Shown: positions 27,278-36,383 of the stretch, one piece after another
Position numbering within the stretch: the first letter of the stretch is position 1
How the letters are laid out: each line of letters opens with the position of its first letter
Origin: Clostridiales bacterium
Lineage (GTDB): Bacteria > Bacillota > Clostridia > Peptostreptococcales > Acidaminobacteraceae
DNA: 64,000 nucleotides
Direction of reading: 5' to 3'
Assembly (NCBI GenBank): GCA_016342415.1
Contig: JAEIOD010000002.1
Span: 62,001 to 126,000, forward strand
Notes under the pieces: model-generated
Databases searched by the model: none
Told to the model about the DNA's origin: nothing
What the model saw: only the letters and a program-made list of their open reading frames with translations
Position numbers and translations under genes: made by a program

Positions 27278-28363
27278 CTAATCTAACATCGCTTCAATGC
27301 CACTATTGTACTTGGTCAGCAACACCTTATGTTTAAATACATCCATTTTCAGTCTGTTTTTTATTGCTTCTTTATTTTCCAAATGCATTTCTATAGCAGA
27401 AACAACAGCCTCTGTATCAATCGTGTCAATATCACAAACCGCTTCTTCATGTATCGACTCTAAAAACGCATCAATCTTTGGATCATATGTAATCCCAACT
27501 AGCGGTGTTTCGGATACAGCAGAAAAAATCAAAGCATGAAGTCTTACACCAACTAGAACATCCAGTGTTTCTATCATACTAAAAATCTCACCCACAGAAT
27601 GTCTTTCGTTAATACTAATAATATGATGCTCCGTTAGTTTAACAATTTTTTCGATTAAAGGCAAATCTTCTGAGTAATGAAACGGAATTAGAACAATATT
27701 GCAAGGTTTCTCTTTTAATCGATTGATAATCTTTACGAAGTCCTCTTCAACTTGAGCTCCTTTACTCGACTTAATTGCAAACCCAATAGTTTCTAAAGAA
27801 GGATCATACATTCCAAAAGTGTTAAACAACTCAACACCTTTGTCCCTCCCGAACTTTTTAAAACTAATAACAGGATCTGCAGTCACATCAATTTTATCAC
27901 CAGAAACGCCATAGCTCATCAATTCTTCTTTAGATCGTTTGTCTCTAACACTGATACAAGATGCTCGATTAAAAACAAAGCATATCAACTTTTTACTAAA
28001 GGATCTATAAACAGGTCCAATTCCATGTGAAAATATGATTGTTTTTTTTCTGAAAATCATAGCAACAAAGTAAATAAACAAGTAATAGAATATACTTAAT
28101 TTGCCTGTACTCTCCTGTAAAAGACTACCACCACCACTGACCAGAATGTCGGTCTTTCTTAGTGTTTTCACGACTTTCCATAGACTACTTCGATCTACAG
28201 CATTCACGTTATAATTATTAGATGTTTCTTCAGGCTTTTGTGATAGAACTGTAAGTTCCATTTCTCTATCCATTTTATCGAACTCAGCTAACATGGCTTT
28301 AAGGATGGCTTCATCACCAATATTACCAAAACCATGATAACCCGAAATAACTATTTTTTTCAT
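27278..28363 (-). CDS. csaB: polysaccharide pyruvyl transferase CsaB
   Basis: A 361-residue member of the polysaccharide pyruvyl transferase family. The N-terminus reads ISGYHGFGNIGDEAIL, then SGGGSLLQESTGKLSIFYY, FSHGIGPVY, and SVRDKRSKEEL; VGVRLHALIFSA with its histidine is near the C-terminus. CsaB puts ketal pyruvate on the wall polysaccharide that anchors SLH-domain surface proteins. Placed between the DUF5693 gene (one-base gap) and tagA (eight-base gap), a conserved arrangement for this pathway. No SLH protein is seen in the window. Confidence 0.93.
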   Translation of the reverse strand: MKKIVISGYHGFGNIGDEAILKAMLAEFDKMDREMELTVLSQKPEETSNNYNVNAVDRSSLWKVVKTLRKTDILVSGGGSLLQESTGKLSIFYYLFIYFVAMIFRKKTIIFSHGIGPVYRSFSKKLICFVFNRASCISVRDKRSKEELMSYGVSGDKIDVTADPVISFKKFGRDKGVELFNTFGMYDPSLETIGFAIKSSKGAQVEEDFVKIINRLKEKPCNIVLIPFHYSEDLPLIEKIVKLTEHHIISINERHSVGEIFSMIETLDVLVGVRLHALIFSAVSETPLVGITYDPKIDAFLESIHEEAVCDIDTIDTEAVVSAIEMHLENKEAIKNRLKMDVFKHKVLLTKYNSGIEAMLD

Positions 28364-28364
28364 A

Positions 28365-30548
28365 TTAAGCCCCTAATTCTTTTTCCTGATCATTTTCATA
28401 AGCAAAATATCTTTTTCTATATTGTTTGATCAATCTTTCAACTATTTCAAATAGGAAAATACCAATCAATCCAATGACTATACCAAATCCAATACCAATA
28501 AGCGTACGGATAACAGATAAATAAATTGGGGTTCTTAAATGGCAAAACGTGTTTATCACTGAAGTAAATGTAATCATCGCAGGAATACCTACAAGCGCAA
28601 TCAAAGGCTTGTATGCTTTATATGATACATAAGAGAATATCATAAGAGCTGGTATTGCTAGGAAGAATTCTTTTAATCTTGGTCTAGCCAATAGTTTTAA
28701 CTCTAAAAAGTTTCTGAAAATCATTTCAATATTTGACGGTTGAACCGTAGTTTCATGACCAGATCTGGCAATGTATATATACAATACAGCCATACCTATA
28801 CCTGCTGTTAACAAGTAGATAACTTTAATATTAATATTTAAAAATCTAAATAAATCCTTAGGCAATAACTCTGTATTCTTTATTTCCTCTGTTGATCTAT
28901 TGTATCCAAACTTAAGGATATACAAAACAATAAACACAGCAAGGGGTAAAATCTCACTGATCTTAACACCTCTAAAGAATTCAATCTCCAATAAGTACTT
29001 AGAATGTGATAATAACCCACCAACAATCATACCGCCTAATAACGCTAGAAGTCCCATCATCAAAGTGAAAAGAATACTTCTCAAAATAATCTCTCTAACC
29101 TTAAACACACGTTTGTCAATGAGTAAATCTCTTGCAAAGCTCACAAGTATGACAGCGCCTAATGACGAAATAGTCATCGCACCAGTCAACGCCAGTAGCT
29201 GTCGACCTAGATTAGGTGCCACAACAAGAGCCGCAGCAATTAATATACCTCCTAAAAGTAGCAAAGCATACTCTAGTTTACTTGGTAATCTCAAGAAGAA
29301 TCTAGCTGCTAAGATTACAATTGATAACAACCCAAACCCTGTAATAATACCACTGGCTAGATTATCCGATTTATAATCCATCACACTGAACTCACCTAAG
29401 GTCATATTATGATCTTCAAGTCTTGTTTTTAAATGAGTAAATGTTTTTGTATACTCTTTTGCATCTGTTACATAAGTTTCTTTATCAATTAAAAATGGTC
29501 TGAAATAAATGACTCTGATATTTCTCTCTGTAATAGCTCTGAACATTACATTTTCAATTTCTTCGCCACCATCATAATTATAGTGTTTATAACGTTCTTG
29601 AAGATATTCTACCATTGGCATTAATCTAACTGCATTGTAGTTCATATCTTTAGTTAATTGCATGATACCTTCTTGTTCTGTATTTGATCTCTGCACTGTT
29701 GTTTCAATCAATACAGGCACAATGTCATGTTCTGTCATATAGTCATACAATGCAACATAATCATCTGGATAACCCAATACTTCTTTTCCTGAGAATATTA
29801 ACATTCTTGGCTTTATATCAAATTCTTTTAAAGTGTTATCATACGCTTCAATCAACTTCTCTGGATATCTCATATTGTTCCAAGGTCTTAAATTGACCTC
29901 CAGATTACCCTTTTGGATATTTTCTATTTTAGTTGTATCAAAATCAATGCCATAATAATAAACTGCCGATTCCACAATATCTTTGTTTTCGTTCATAGCA
30001 TTACCAGAAGTATCAAAAGTTTTATAGATAGTTGAGTATCTTAATTCACTTTCAAGTCCATCTAGTAAAATAGCATAATGATCACCATTTTCAAACACCT
30101 GATAAAATGCTTCTGGATATCTTTCCGATAAACCGTTTAGAATAAATTCTTTTAACTCCTGGTCTTCAGAAACAACCACCACATCATTTAAGTCATAATC
30201 ATGATTTTGAATATATTCAACAAATGATTTTGGGTAGCGTGTTTCCCACAATGTATCCTTCTTCAGATTATGTAAAACTTCAAGTTCCATTTCATTACCA
30301 GCTGCTACTAACGAATGAAGACTTTCTTCTGTTAATGATACCGACTGAATGCCTATTTTTGAGAAATGATTAAACCACCAAACAACATCCTCTTCTGATT
30401 GTTTACTCAAATCATTAAAATCATCATATGATAAAGTGATTTCAGTCGATTTTGCGGTACTCTCCACAGCCATACGGTCACTTACATTTATAAATGTTGT
30501 TACTACTAATGCTAATATTAAAATGATATATATACTATTTTTTTTCAT
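28365..30548 (-). CDS. DUF5693 family multi-pass membrane protein
   Basis: A 727-residue protein. The N-terminal half is a single helix (IYIILILALVVTTFIN) then about 370 extracytoplasmic residues with a TIM-barrel-like look (IGIQSVSLTEESL; NVSDRMAVES; VIYFRPFLID). From about residue 400 there are at least eight membrane helices (ASGIITGFGLLSIVILAA, YALLLLGGILIAAALVV and so on). This matches DUF5693, found beside csaB in Bacillota and presumed to act in wall polysaccharide assembly or export; its reaction is unknown. GGAAGG precedes the start. First gene of the csaB-tagA group. Confidence 0.85.
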   Translation of the reverse strand: MKKNSIYIILILALVVTTFINVSDRMAVESTAKSTEITLSYDDFNDLSKQSEEDVVWWFNHFSKIGIQSVSLTEESLHSLVAAGNEMELEVLHNLKKDTLWETRYPKSFVEYIQNHDYDLNDVVVVSEDQELKEFILNGLSERYPEAFYQVFENGDHYAILLDGLESELRYSTIYKTFDTSGNAMNENKDIVESAVYYYGIDFDTTKIENIQKGNLEVNLRPWNNMRYPEKLIEAYDNTLKEFDIKPRMLIFSGKEVLGYPDDYVALYDYMTEHDIVPVLIETTVQRSNTEQEGIMQLTKDMNYNAVRLMPMVEYLQERYKHYNYDGGEEIENVMFRAITERNIRVIYFRPFLIDKETYVTDAKEYTKTFTHLKTRLEDHNMTLGEFSVMDYKSDNLASGIITGFGLLSIVILAARFFLRLPSKLEYALLLLGGILIAAALVVAPNLGRQLLALTGAMTISSLGAVILVSFARDLLIDKRVFKVREIILRSILFTLMMGLLALLGGMIVGGLLSHSKYLLEIEFFRGVKISEILPLAVFIVLYILKFGYNRSTEEIKNTELLPKDLFRFLNINIKVIYLLTAGIGMAVLYIYIARSGHETTVQPSNIEMIFRNFLELKLLARPRLKEFFLAIPALMIFSYVSYKAYKPLIALVGIPAMITFTSVINTFCHLRTPIYLSVIRTLIGIGFGIVIGLIGIFLFEIVERLIKQYRKRYFAYENDQEKELGA

Positions 30549-30619
30549 TTATATAACCTTCCATGCTTAAACGTAATTAAAGGTTTAGCAACAAAAATTC
30601 CTAAACCTTTTCCCTCATA

Positions 30620-31105
30620 TTATTGAACTTTGTAACCACCACTGATCATAACCCATCCATCTGAATTAAATTGAATCCCACGACCATCAGTACGAGGCGT
30701 TAATAACAAGTGATTCTTGATAATCGTCTCACCTGATATAATATCCAATCCAGTTGTTAAATCAGACAGGCCACCACCAGCATTTGCATTAATTATCGCA
30801 ACAGCATCACCTGATCTTAGTATAAACAAACTGTTTTCCTCAAGCATAACCGTCTGCCCATTCTTGACTTCAAACACGTTAAATGCAACTTGAGATCCAC
30901 CAGGTTTGTTTTCGACGACACTTAATTTTTCGTCAAAACTAGCACTCAATGCATTGATTCGACCTTCTACATAACTCTGTGTAACAACAGGATCCGTTGA
31001 TGATCCAGCATCATAATTGACTCCAGCTGAAAACCCTGTACTCAATAACATTATGATAATTATTATTAAAACTAAATTTATACTGAATGAAATTTTGCCT
31101 TTCAT
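30620..31105 (-). CDS. secreted or membrane-anchored protein, unknown
   Basis: A 161-residue protein with an N-terminal hydrophobic helix (ISFSINLVLIIIIIMLLSTG) that is a signal or anchor, then a Ser/Gly/Asp-rich stretch, a short coiled part (YVEGRINALSASFDEKLSVVE) and a compact beta-rich domain with SLFILRSGDAVAII and GLDIISGETI. No lipobox. I do not recognise the family, though its position directly upstream of the DUF5693-csaB-tagA group and the surface location suggest it belongs to the envelope system. AAGGAGG lies six bases before the ATG. Confidence 0.75.
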   Translation of the reverse strand: MKGKISFSINLVLIIIIIMLLSTGFSAGVNYDAGSSTDPVVTQSYVEGRINALSASFDEKLSVVENKPGGSQVAFNVFEVKNGQTVMLEENSLFILRSGDAVAIINANAGGGLSDLTTGLDIISGETIIKNHLLLTPRTDGRGIQFNSDGWVMISGGYKVQ

Positions 31106-31212
31106 AAATCCTCCTTACTCTATTCTTTATTTTACTATATTTACAAGCTGAATACAAAGAAAAAATTCTTCCGCTTCCTGATAGAATCAAGGATTGGTAG
31201 AATTTCTAATCG

Positions 31213-31578
31213 TTAATTATTTATGAAGTCAACAAGTTCTAGACTAATGGTTAACGCTTCGTTCACCTGTTCCATATATTCGTCTTCTAAGGAACCCAGT
31301 AATTGAAGTAAACGTTTTTTATCTATAGTACGTATTTGTTCACCTAATATCACAGAGTCTTTATTCAACCCATTACCCTTAGCTGGTAGTTCAACGTGTG
31401 TAGGCAGTTTTGATTTGGTAATTTGAGCTGTAATTGCAACAACAATTACAGTAGGACTATACTTGTTTCCAATATCATTTTGTACTATGAGTACAGGTCT
31501 TTGTCCACCTTGCTCAGAACCAACGACTGGACTTAAATCAGCAAGATAAATCTCACCGCGTTTAATCGTCAAAGTCAT
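31213..31578 (-). CDS. ndoA: EndoA/MazF type mRNA interferase (toxin)
   Basis: A 121-residue PemK/MazF-family endoribonuclease. The typical N-terminus [30 protein letters not shown] includes the conserved RPVLI segment, followed by [20 protein letters not shown] and the C-terminal [14 protein letters not shown] helix. Gram-positive EndoA cuts single-stranded mRNA at a short U-rich site. I prefer the ATG at 31578 (GGAG four bases away) over a GTG one codon before. It overlaps the antitoxin gene by 17 bp. The order acpS-alr-antitoxin-toxin is the conserved Bacillota arrangement. Confidence 0.95.
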   Translation of the reverse strand: MTLTIKRGEIYLADLSPVVGSEQGGQRPVLIVQNDIGNKYSPTVIVVAITAQITKSKLPTHVELPAKGNGLNKDSVILGEQIRTIDKKRLLQLLGSLEDEYMEQVNEALTISLELVDFINN

Positions 31579-31750
31579 CACGCTCCATGAATGTATTGGT
31601 TGCTAATATTTTTTCATATGACATGAAATCATCTGAGTCACCGCTCATACCAGCTTCTGCAAATCCCAAATTTATTTGAGCCATTGCTTCATAGCCATTT
31701 TTTAATACAGCATCATTAAACTGATAATTACTTCTACGTTTACGTTTCAT
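31562..31750 (-). CDS. ndoAI: EndoAI-like antitoxin
   Basis: A 62-residue protein with a basic N-terminus ([11 protein letters not shown]) and an acidic C-terminal tail (ERDDFDD). The typical ribbon-helix-helix pattern of EndoAI is only weakly visible, and the protein is shorter than the 93-residue B. subtilis form, so the call rests on position directly upstream of and overlapping the toxin. Start at ATG 31750 with GGGAG upstream; a longer frame reaching into alr is unsupported. The acidic tail is where such antitoxins usually block the toxin's active site. Confidence 0.75.
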   Translation of the reverse strand: MKRKRRSNYQFNDAVLKNGYEAMAQINLGFAEAGMSGDSDDFMSYEKILATNTFMERDDFDD

Positions 31751-31796
31751 ATCTATCTCCCACTCTATTGATAATAATATTATATCGCAACTTGGA

Positions 31797-32969
31797 TTAA
31801 AGTGCCATAATATAATCAATAATCTTTACAACCTCACCCGATTTAGTATATACCCTTGGTACACGTTTATTAATCATACAAACAACTTCATAGTTAATTG
31901 TATTCAGGTGACTTGCAATATCGTCTATAGATATCCTCTGATCCATATCTTCACCAAACAAAATGATTTCATCACCAATTTCAACATCAACACCTGATAC
32001 ATCAATCATACATTGATCCATACAGATCCGACCAATCACAGGCACTTTTTTGTTCTTGTGTTTAATAATCGCTTCTGCTTTGAAACTCAAACTTCTTGAA
32101 AATCCATCTGCATAGCCAATTGGTAGAGTCCCAATTGTTTGCTCTTCTTCAGTAACATACTTATGACCATAACTGATACCAACCGCTTTTGAAACCTTTT
32201 GAACTCTTGAAATTTTAGTATGAAGTGACATGACCTCTTTTAATTTCACATCATCTCTGTTGACTTCCTCCGATGGATATAAACCATAAAGCATTATTCC
32301 AGCTCTGACCATATCATAATTATATTCTGGTAAGTCTATAATACTGGCACTATTAGAAACATGATAAATTTCAAGTGTAATACCTTCAGATTTCAGACCT
32401 TTTTTAACATACTCAAAATTTGTAACTTGTTTTTGAGTGGCTTCTTTATTGTATTCATCAGCTCTAGCAAAATGTGTATACATCCCTTCTACATACACAT
32501 TTTCCAACTCCATTATTTTCTTAATAACTTCAATGGTTTCGACCTCTGGCATCATACCAAGTCTTGTCATACCAGTATCTATTTTGATATGAACTTTCAG
32601 AGTTCGATTCATTTTTTTTGCAATTTCATTAAATTCAACTGCTTGCTTATAAGTATAGATCGTTTGAATCAATCTGTTTTCAATTGCTAAATGAATTGAA
32701 GGTTCTTCAGTATACCCCAATACCAATATCTCTGTTTCAGGATAAGTTTTTCTAAGTTGTAACGCTTCGGTAAGTGTTGCAACCGCCAATCGATCTGCAC
32801 CATTTTCTAAAAGAGTCTGCGCAATTACCACTGCACCATGGCCATAACCATCTGCTTTAATAACAGCTGTCACTTTAGCATCATCATTTGTTACACGTCT
32901 AACTTCACTAATGTTATGTGCTAAATTATCTAAATTAATTTCTACCCATACTGGTCTATTTAACATCAT
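31797..32969 (-). CDS. alr: alanine racemase
   Basis: PLP-dependent racemase producing D-alanine for peptidoglycan. 390 residues. The PLP lysine is in VTAVIKADGYGHGAV near residue 38, the TIM barrel shows HIKIDTGMTRLGM and HVSNSASII, the catalytic tyrosine region reads GISYGHKY, and GRICMDQCMIDVS is conserved. Start at the first of two adjacent ATGs with GGGGG four bases upstream; the second is equally possible. Nine bases after acpS. Confidence 0.95.
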   Translation of the reverse strand: MMLNRPVWVEINLDNLAHNISEVRRVTNDDAKVTAVIKADGYGHGAVVIAQTLLENGADRLAVATLTEALQLRKTYPETEILVLGYTEEPSIHLAIENRLIQTIYTYKQAVEFNEIAKKMNRTLKVHIKIDTGMTRLGMMPEVETIEVIKKIMELENVYVEGMYTHFARADEYNKEATQKQVTNFEYVKKGLKSEGITLEIYHVSNSASIIDLPEYNYDMVRAGIMLYGLYPSEEVNRDDVKLKEVMSLHTKISRVQKVSKAVGISYGHKYVTEEEQTIGTLPIGYADGFSRSLSFKAEAIIKHKNKKVPVIGRICMDQCMIDVSGVDVEIGDEIILFGEDMDQRISIDDIASHLNTINYEVVCMINKRVPRVYTKSGEVVKIIDYIMAL

Positions 32970-32978
32970 ACTTCCCCC

Positions 32979-33344
32979 TTAAACACCTGCTGCATTTGCC
33001 ACAGCATACGTTTTACAATGTGAAATCGATACCAAAATCTTCTTGATACAAAGCTCTTCTGCTTGTGCACTTGCACCCTTATATAAAAAGACTTGTGGTT
33101 TTCCATTTGAATCATGTTTTATTTCAATATCCTGCCAAGTATAACCCGAAACACCTTTGCCTAAAACTTTAGAAACAGCTTCTTTTGCAGCAAAAATACC
33201 TGCAATCGTCTCTGCTTTCTGCCCTTTTTCTTGGTAATAAGCTCTTTCATACTTTGTAAAAAGCTTTTCTAAAAACCGATCTTGTTTTAATAAGGCTTTT
33301 TCAATTCTAGCAATTTCAATGATATCTATTCCTATACCAATCAT
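32979..33344 (-). CDS. acpS: holo-ACP synthase
   Basis: Transfers the phosphopantetheine arm from CoA to acyl carrier protein. 121 residues, standard AcpS size. N-terminal GIGIDIIEIARIEKAL has the metal-binding aspartate, IFAAKEAVSKVLGKGVSG has the second metal acid and ISISHCKTYAVANA is the C-terminal signature (here VSISHCKTYA). First gene of the acpS-alr-endoAI-endoA transcript, with a consensus-like promoter upstream. Confidence 0.95.
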   Translation of the reverse strand: MIGIGIDIIEIARIEKALLKQDRFLEKLFTKYERAYYQEKGQKAETIAGIFAAKEAVSKVLGKGVSGYTWQDIEIKHDSNGKPQVFLYKGASAQAEELCIKKILVSISHCKTYAVANAAGV

Positions 33345-33396
33345 ACAATCTCACTTTCTTCACATACCTTGCAAAACAAAGGGCTAAGGCGATATC

Positions 33397-33425
33397 AGTA
33401 TAGCATTTTCAGAAAATCATTGCAA
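33397..33425 (-). promoter_or_regulatory. promoter of acpS-alr-endoAI-endoA
   Basis: On the minus strand -35 TTGCAA (33420-33425) and -10 TATACT (33397-33402), spaced 17 bp, 53 bp before acpS. The palindromic repeat copy 2 starts only a few bases upstream of the -35. Confidence 0.7.
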
Positions 33426-33430
33426 GATAA

Positions 33431-33481
33431 GAAAAGTGTCTTTGACACTTTTTAATTCATGACTTATATAAGTTATATCGA
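33431..33481 (-). repeat. dispersed palindromic element, copy 2 (upstream of acpS)
   Basis: AAGTGTC-TTT-GACACTT perfect 7-bp arms, flanked by TAATTCATGACT and AAGTTATATC, matching copy 1 in core and flanks. Immediately upstream of the acpS -35. Confidence 0.7.
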
Positions 33482-33512
33482 TGTTATGTCACATGCTACA
33501 AATAGAAATTTT

Positions 33513-33545
33513 ACAAGAAATGTATCTTCGACACTTCCATTCTAC
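33513..33545 (-). repeat. dispersed palindromic element, copy 3 (degenerate)
   Basis: ACAAGAAATGTATCTTCGACACTTCC differs from copy 1 by few bases in the core (A for G and C for T) and loses one T. About 80 bp from copy 2. Confidence 0.6.
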
Positions 33546-33595
33546 TATAGGGTACTATGGCAACTTATATTATTGACAATCTAATAAGATTTTTC

Positions 33596-33830
33596 TCAAA
33601 CCCCCTTATCCCTTACTTCAGTTATCAGTCTGAGAGTATTTTTAATGCTTCTATAAAAAAGAGCTTGCAACAAACGTTCGTCGTTGATGATACTACTCAT
33701 AACTTTCAATAAAGAGGTCTCTGTGAACTGATTTATATTAAAAATCAAATTGTCATTGCTTATTCAGATTTCTATTGATAATCTCATTTAAATAACGTTG
33801 AATTGCCATTATTTCATCTATGATTTTCTA
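33596..33830 (-). pseudogene. possible remnant of a small protein gene
   Basis: This 637-bp gap holds no intact gene. Two overlapping minus-strand reading segments look protein-like: one with AIQRYLNEIINRNLNKQ (ATG at 33809), and, after a change of frame, one reading FTETSLLKVMSSIINDERLL and continuing through RSIKNTLRLITEVRDKGV to a stop at 33596. Joined across one frameshift they would give about 75 residues. No ribosome binding site is visible. It may be a decayed gene or chance; no family is recognised. Confidence 0.3.
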
Positions 33831-33915
33831 TATAATATAAGGAAAACTCAATCTAATTATTTACAGCAAATATTTGACACAAGAAGTGTGGTAAGTATTT
33901 GCAACCTAAGCAATC

Positions 33916-33966
33916 GCTTTTTTTTATTGTCTATGAAATGACATTTCATAGACAATAAAAAAAAGC
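33916..33966. repeat. 51-nt perfect palindrome
   Basis: Arms of 25 bases (GCTTTTTTTT then ATTGTCTATGAAATG) mirror perfectly around a single A at 33941. Its right end supplies the T tract of the terminator of the carboxyltransferase gene. Confidence 0.85.
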
Positions 33967-33983
33967 TATCATAACGATAGCTT
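33963..33983 (-). terminator. terminator after the carboxyltransferase gene
   Basis: AAGCTATC with GATAGCTT around a five-base loop, overlapping the stop codon and followed by eight T on the minus strand. Confidence 0.88.
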
Positions 33984-35379
33984 AAACTGGATAAGTTTTA
34001 TTTTCACGATCTACCAAATCAGAATCAATCTTGTATTTTTCTGCTTGGCGATATTTGAAGTAGCTCTCAGCAACTTGAGGAAACAGTGCATAAGACAATA
34101 CATCTTCCTCTTGTTCTAAATACTCTTTCATATCGTTTCTAAAATCATTTAACTGTGGCTTAATTAAGTCAGCCGGTCTGCAAGTGATGATTTCCTCATT
34201 TCCAATAATCTTTTGAATCATTTCCTTGCTCATTGGTACCGTAGACTTACCATACATTCCTTTAACATAAGCTTTTACTTCTTTTGAAACAATTTTATAT
34301 CTTTCTCCTGAGATGACATTGAATACCGCTTGCGTACCAACAATTTGACTGGTTGGTGTAACAAGAGGTGGGAAACCTAAATCTTCTCTAACTCTTGGAA
34401 CTTCCTTTAACACGTCATCAAACTTATCAAGAGCATTTTGCATACTCAGTTGTGAAACTAGATTTGATAGCATACCACCAGGTACTTGATATAAAAGGGT
34501 ATTGATATTAACGCCCATTACTTTAGGATTTAAAGTACCTTCTTTCATATACTTATCTTTTATAGGATTAAGATACTCAGCGATATTATTTAATTTTTCC
34601 AAATCTAGACCTGTATCAAATTTTGTATCTTTTAATGTTGCAACAAATGACTCAGTCGGCGGTTGTGATGTACCCATTGAGAATGTTGATATAGCTGTAT
34701 CAATAATATCAGCACCTGCTTCAATAGCCTTCAAATACATCATACTAGCAAGCCCACTAGTAGCATGTGAATGAACTTCCAAAGGAACAGATGTATTCTT
34801 TTTTATTGCAGCAACCAATTCTTCAGCATAGTAAGGTGTTAATAAACCAGACATATCCTTGATACATATAGAATCAGCACCCATGTTTTCCATTTCCTTA
34901 GCAAGTTTTACGTACACTTCAGTTGTATGAACTGGACTGATTGTATAAGAAATTGCAGCTTGAGCATGAGCACCCTCTTTTTTAGTAGTTTCAAGAGCTA
35001 CTCTCAAGTTTCTAGTATCATTTAAAGCATCGAATATTCTAATGATATCAATACCGTTTGATACAGATTTCTTAACAAACTCCTCTACAACATCATCTGC
35101 ATAATGTTTATAACCTAAGATGTTCTGACCTCTAAGTAACATTTGTAATTTGGTATCTTTCACTTGTGCTCTAATTTTTCTAAGTCTTTCCCATGGATCC
35201 TCATTTAAAAATCTAAGGCATGTGTCAAAAGTTGCACCACCCCACATCTCTAATGCATGGTAGCCAACTTGATCTAAATCCTTTAAAATCGGCTCCATCT
35301 CATGGAATTTCATTCTAGTTGCAATCAATGATTGATGAGCGTCTCTTAATACGGTTTCTGTAATTTTAACCTGACTCAT
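33982..35379 (-). CDS. biotin-dependent carboxyltransferase subunit (OadA / PycB type)
   Basis: A 465-residue carboxyltransferase of the family holding the alpha subunit of oxaloacetate decarboxylase and subunit B of pyruvate carboxylase. The barrel starts ITETVLRDAHQSLIATRM with the metal-binding aspartate; HSHATSGLASMMYLKAIEAG has the metal histidines, and QVPGGMLSNL is near residue 340. Full-length OadA has a biotinyl domain with an AMKM motif after about residue 520; it is missing here and no separate biotin carrier or decarboxylase beta subunit is in the window. Start at ATG 35379 is fixed by GGAGG. It probably works with a biotin carrier coded elsewhere. Confidence 0.88.
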   Translation of the reverse strand: MSQVKITETVLRDAHQSLIATRMKFHEMEPILKDLDQVGYHALEMWGGATFDTCLRFLNEDPWERLRKIRAQVKDTKLQMLLRGQNILGYKHYADDVVEEFVKKSVSNGIDIIRIFDALNDTRNLRVALETTKKEGAHAQAAISYTISPVHTTEVYVKLAKEMENMGADSICIKDMSGLLTPYYAEELVAAIKKNTSVPLEVHSHATSGLASMMYLKAIEAGADIIDTAISTFSMGTSQPPTESFVATLKDTKFDTGLDLEKLNNIAEYLNPIKDKYMKEGTLNPKVMGVNINTLLYQVPGGMLSNLVSQLSMQNALDKFDDVLKEVPRVREDLGFPPLVTPTSQIVGTQAVFNVISGERYKIVSKEVKAYVKGMYGKSTVPMSKEMIQKIIGNEEIITCRPADLIKPQLNDFRNDMKEYLEQEEDVLSYALFPQVAESYFKYRQAEKYKIDSDLVDRENKTYPV

Positions 35380-35544
35380 AAGTTCCTCCATATATTTGGA
35401 TTTTGCAATATTCGTTTTACAAAGTTGCAAAATTTATTGACAAGTTCATTATACACAAAGTTAAACATTTGTAAAACACTATATAGGAAAAGAATTGAAG
35501 GTTTCACTTCTGTTTATAAATGAAAGATGACTTGCAAAAGAAAC

Positions 35545-35564
35545 AACCCATCATTTGATGGGTT
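35545..35564 (-). terminator. terminator after the ABC-2 exporter operon
   Basis: AACCCATC with GATGGGTT around an ATTT loop, overlapping the last stop of the operon; followed by GTTTCTTTT on the minus strand. Confidence 0.7.
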
Positions 35565-36357
35565 ATACATGTAAATCCTTCTTTTTATACAAAACATATG
35601 TGCTTCCAACAGATAGTACAACAATAATAAACGACAGAGCTATAAAGAAAACACTAAACCCTTCCAGATATATTTTTTTACCATCAAAGTATTTAAACGG
35701 CGTTAAATATTTCAGAAAATCTAACTTATCATATATATCAATCGTAGCTGATAATATAAAAGTACTCAATAAGAAACCAGTTGAAATATTTGTTGCTTTT
35801 TTTGTTGTTCTTACCAATACACCAATCAACAAACCAATTGAGAAAAACACCAACTGAGTGATAAACAAGCCTATCATCAATTTTGAAATTAAGTCATTTA
35901 TAGGTGGACCGTCATTATATACATCAACAATCAATATTGATGTAATCCATGTTATAGCATTTAATATGACCATGTTGATCAAGCTTGCAATAATTTTCGA
36001 GGTCAACACCTGTGTTCGTTTTACTGGCTTAACCAGTAAAAAGTCTGCTGTTTTATCTCTTTCTTCTTTAGAAAGCACAACCGAACCTTGCATGATTGCG
36101 TGTACACCACACAACAATACGAAATACATAAGGAATACTATATAATAACCGCTGGCAAGCGCTAGATCTAAATCCCCTATACCAAAAATAGCCTTCATCG
36201 CAGTTGGCAAGCTTGCCAACATTTCATTAGCCGACTCTCCAGCCTTACTAAAACCATCATATTTGACCATGCCAACATAGATTAAAAATATAATACTACT
36301 ACACCAGATAATCAGCGATCGTCTGGTCGATTTTAATTCTCGCAAAACAATATTCAT
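35563..36357 (-). CDS. ABC-2 type transporter permease (second)
   Basis: A 264-residue membrane protein of the ABC-2 exporter type. One N-terminal helix (SLIIWCSSIIFLIYVG), an external loop (MLASLPTAMKAIFGIGDLDL), then about five helices. It is a paralogue of the 264-residue permease encoded just upstream: both have the phrase SNEERDKTADFLLVKPVKRT in this or a closely similar form, and the same length. Together they would form a heterodimeric channel. I place the start at ATG 36357 (GGAGG upstream), not at the much longer frame that runs into the neighbour. Confidence 0.85.
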   Translation of the reverse strand: MNIVLRELKSTRRSLIIWCSSIIFLIYVGMVKYDGFSKAGESANEMLASLPTAMKAIFGIGDLDLALASGYYIVFLMYFVLLCGVHAIMQGSVVLSKEERDKTADFLLVKPVKRTQVLTSKIIASLINMVILNAITWITSILIVDVYNDGPPINDLISKLMIGLFITQLVFFSIGLLIGVLVRTTKKATNISTGFLLSTFILSATIDIYDKLDFLKYLTPFKYFDGKKIYLEGFSVFFIALSFIIVVLSVGSTYVLYKKKDLHV

Positions 36358-36383
36358 AAAATCCTCCAATCCAGAGATCCTGG

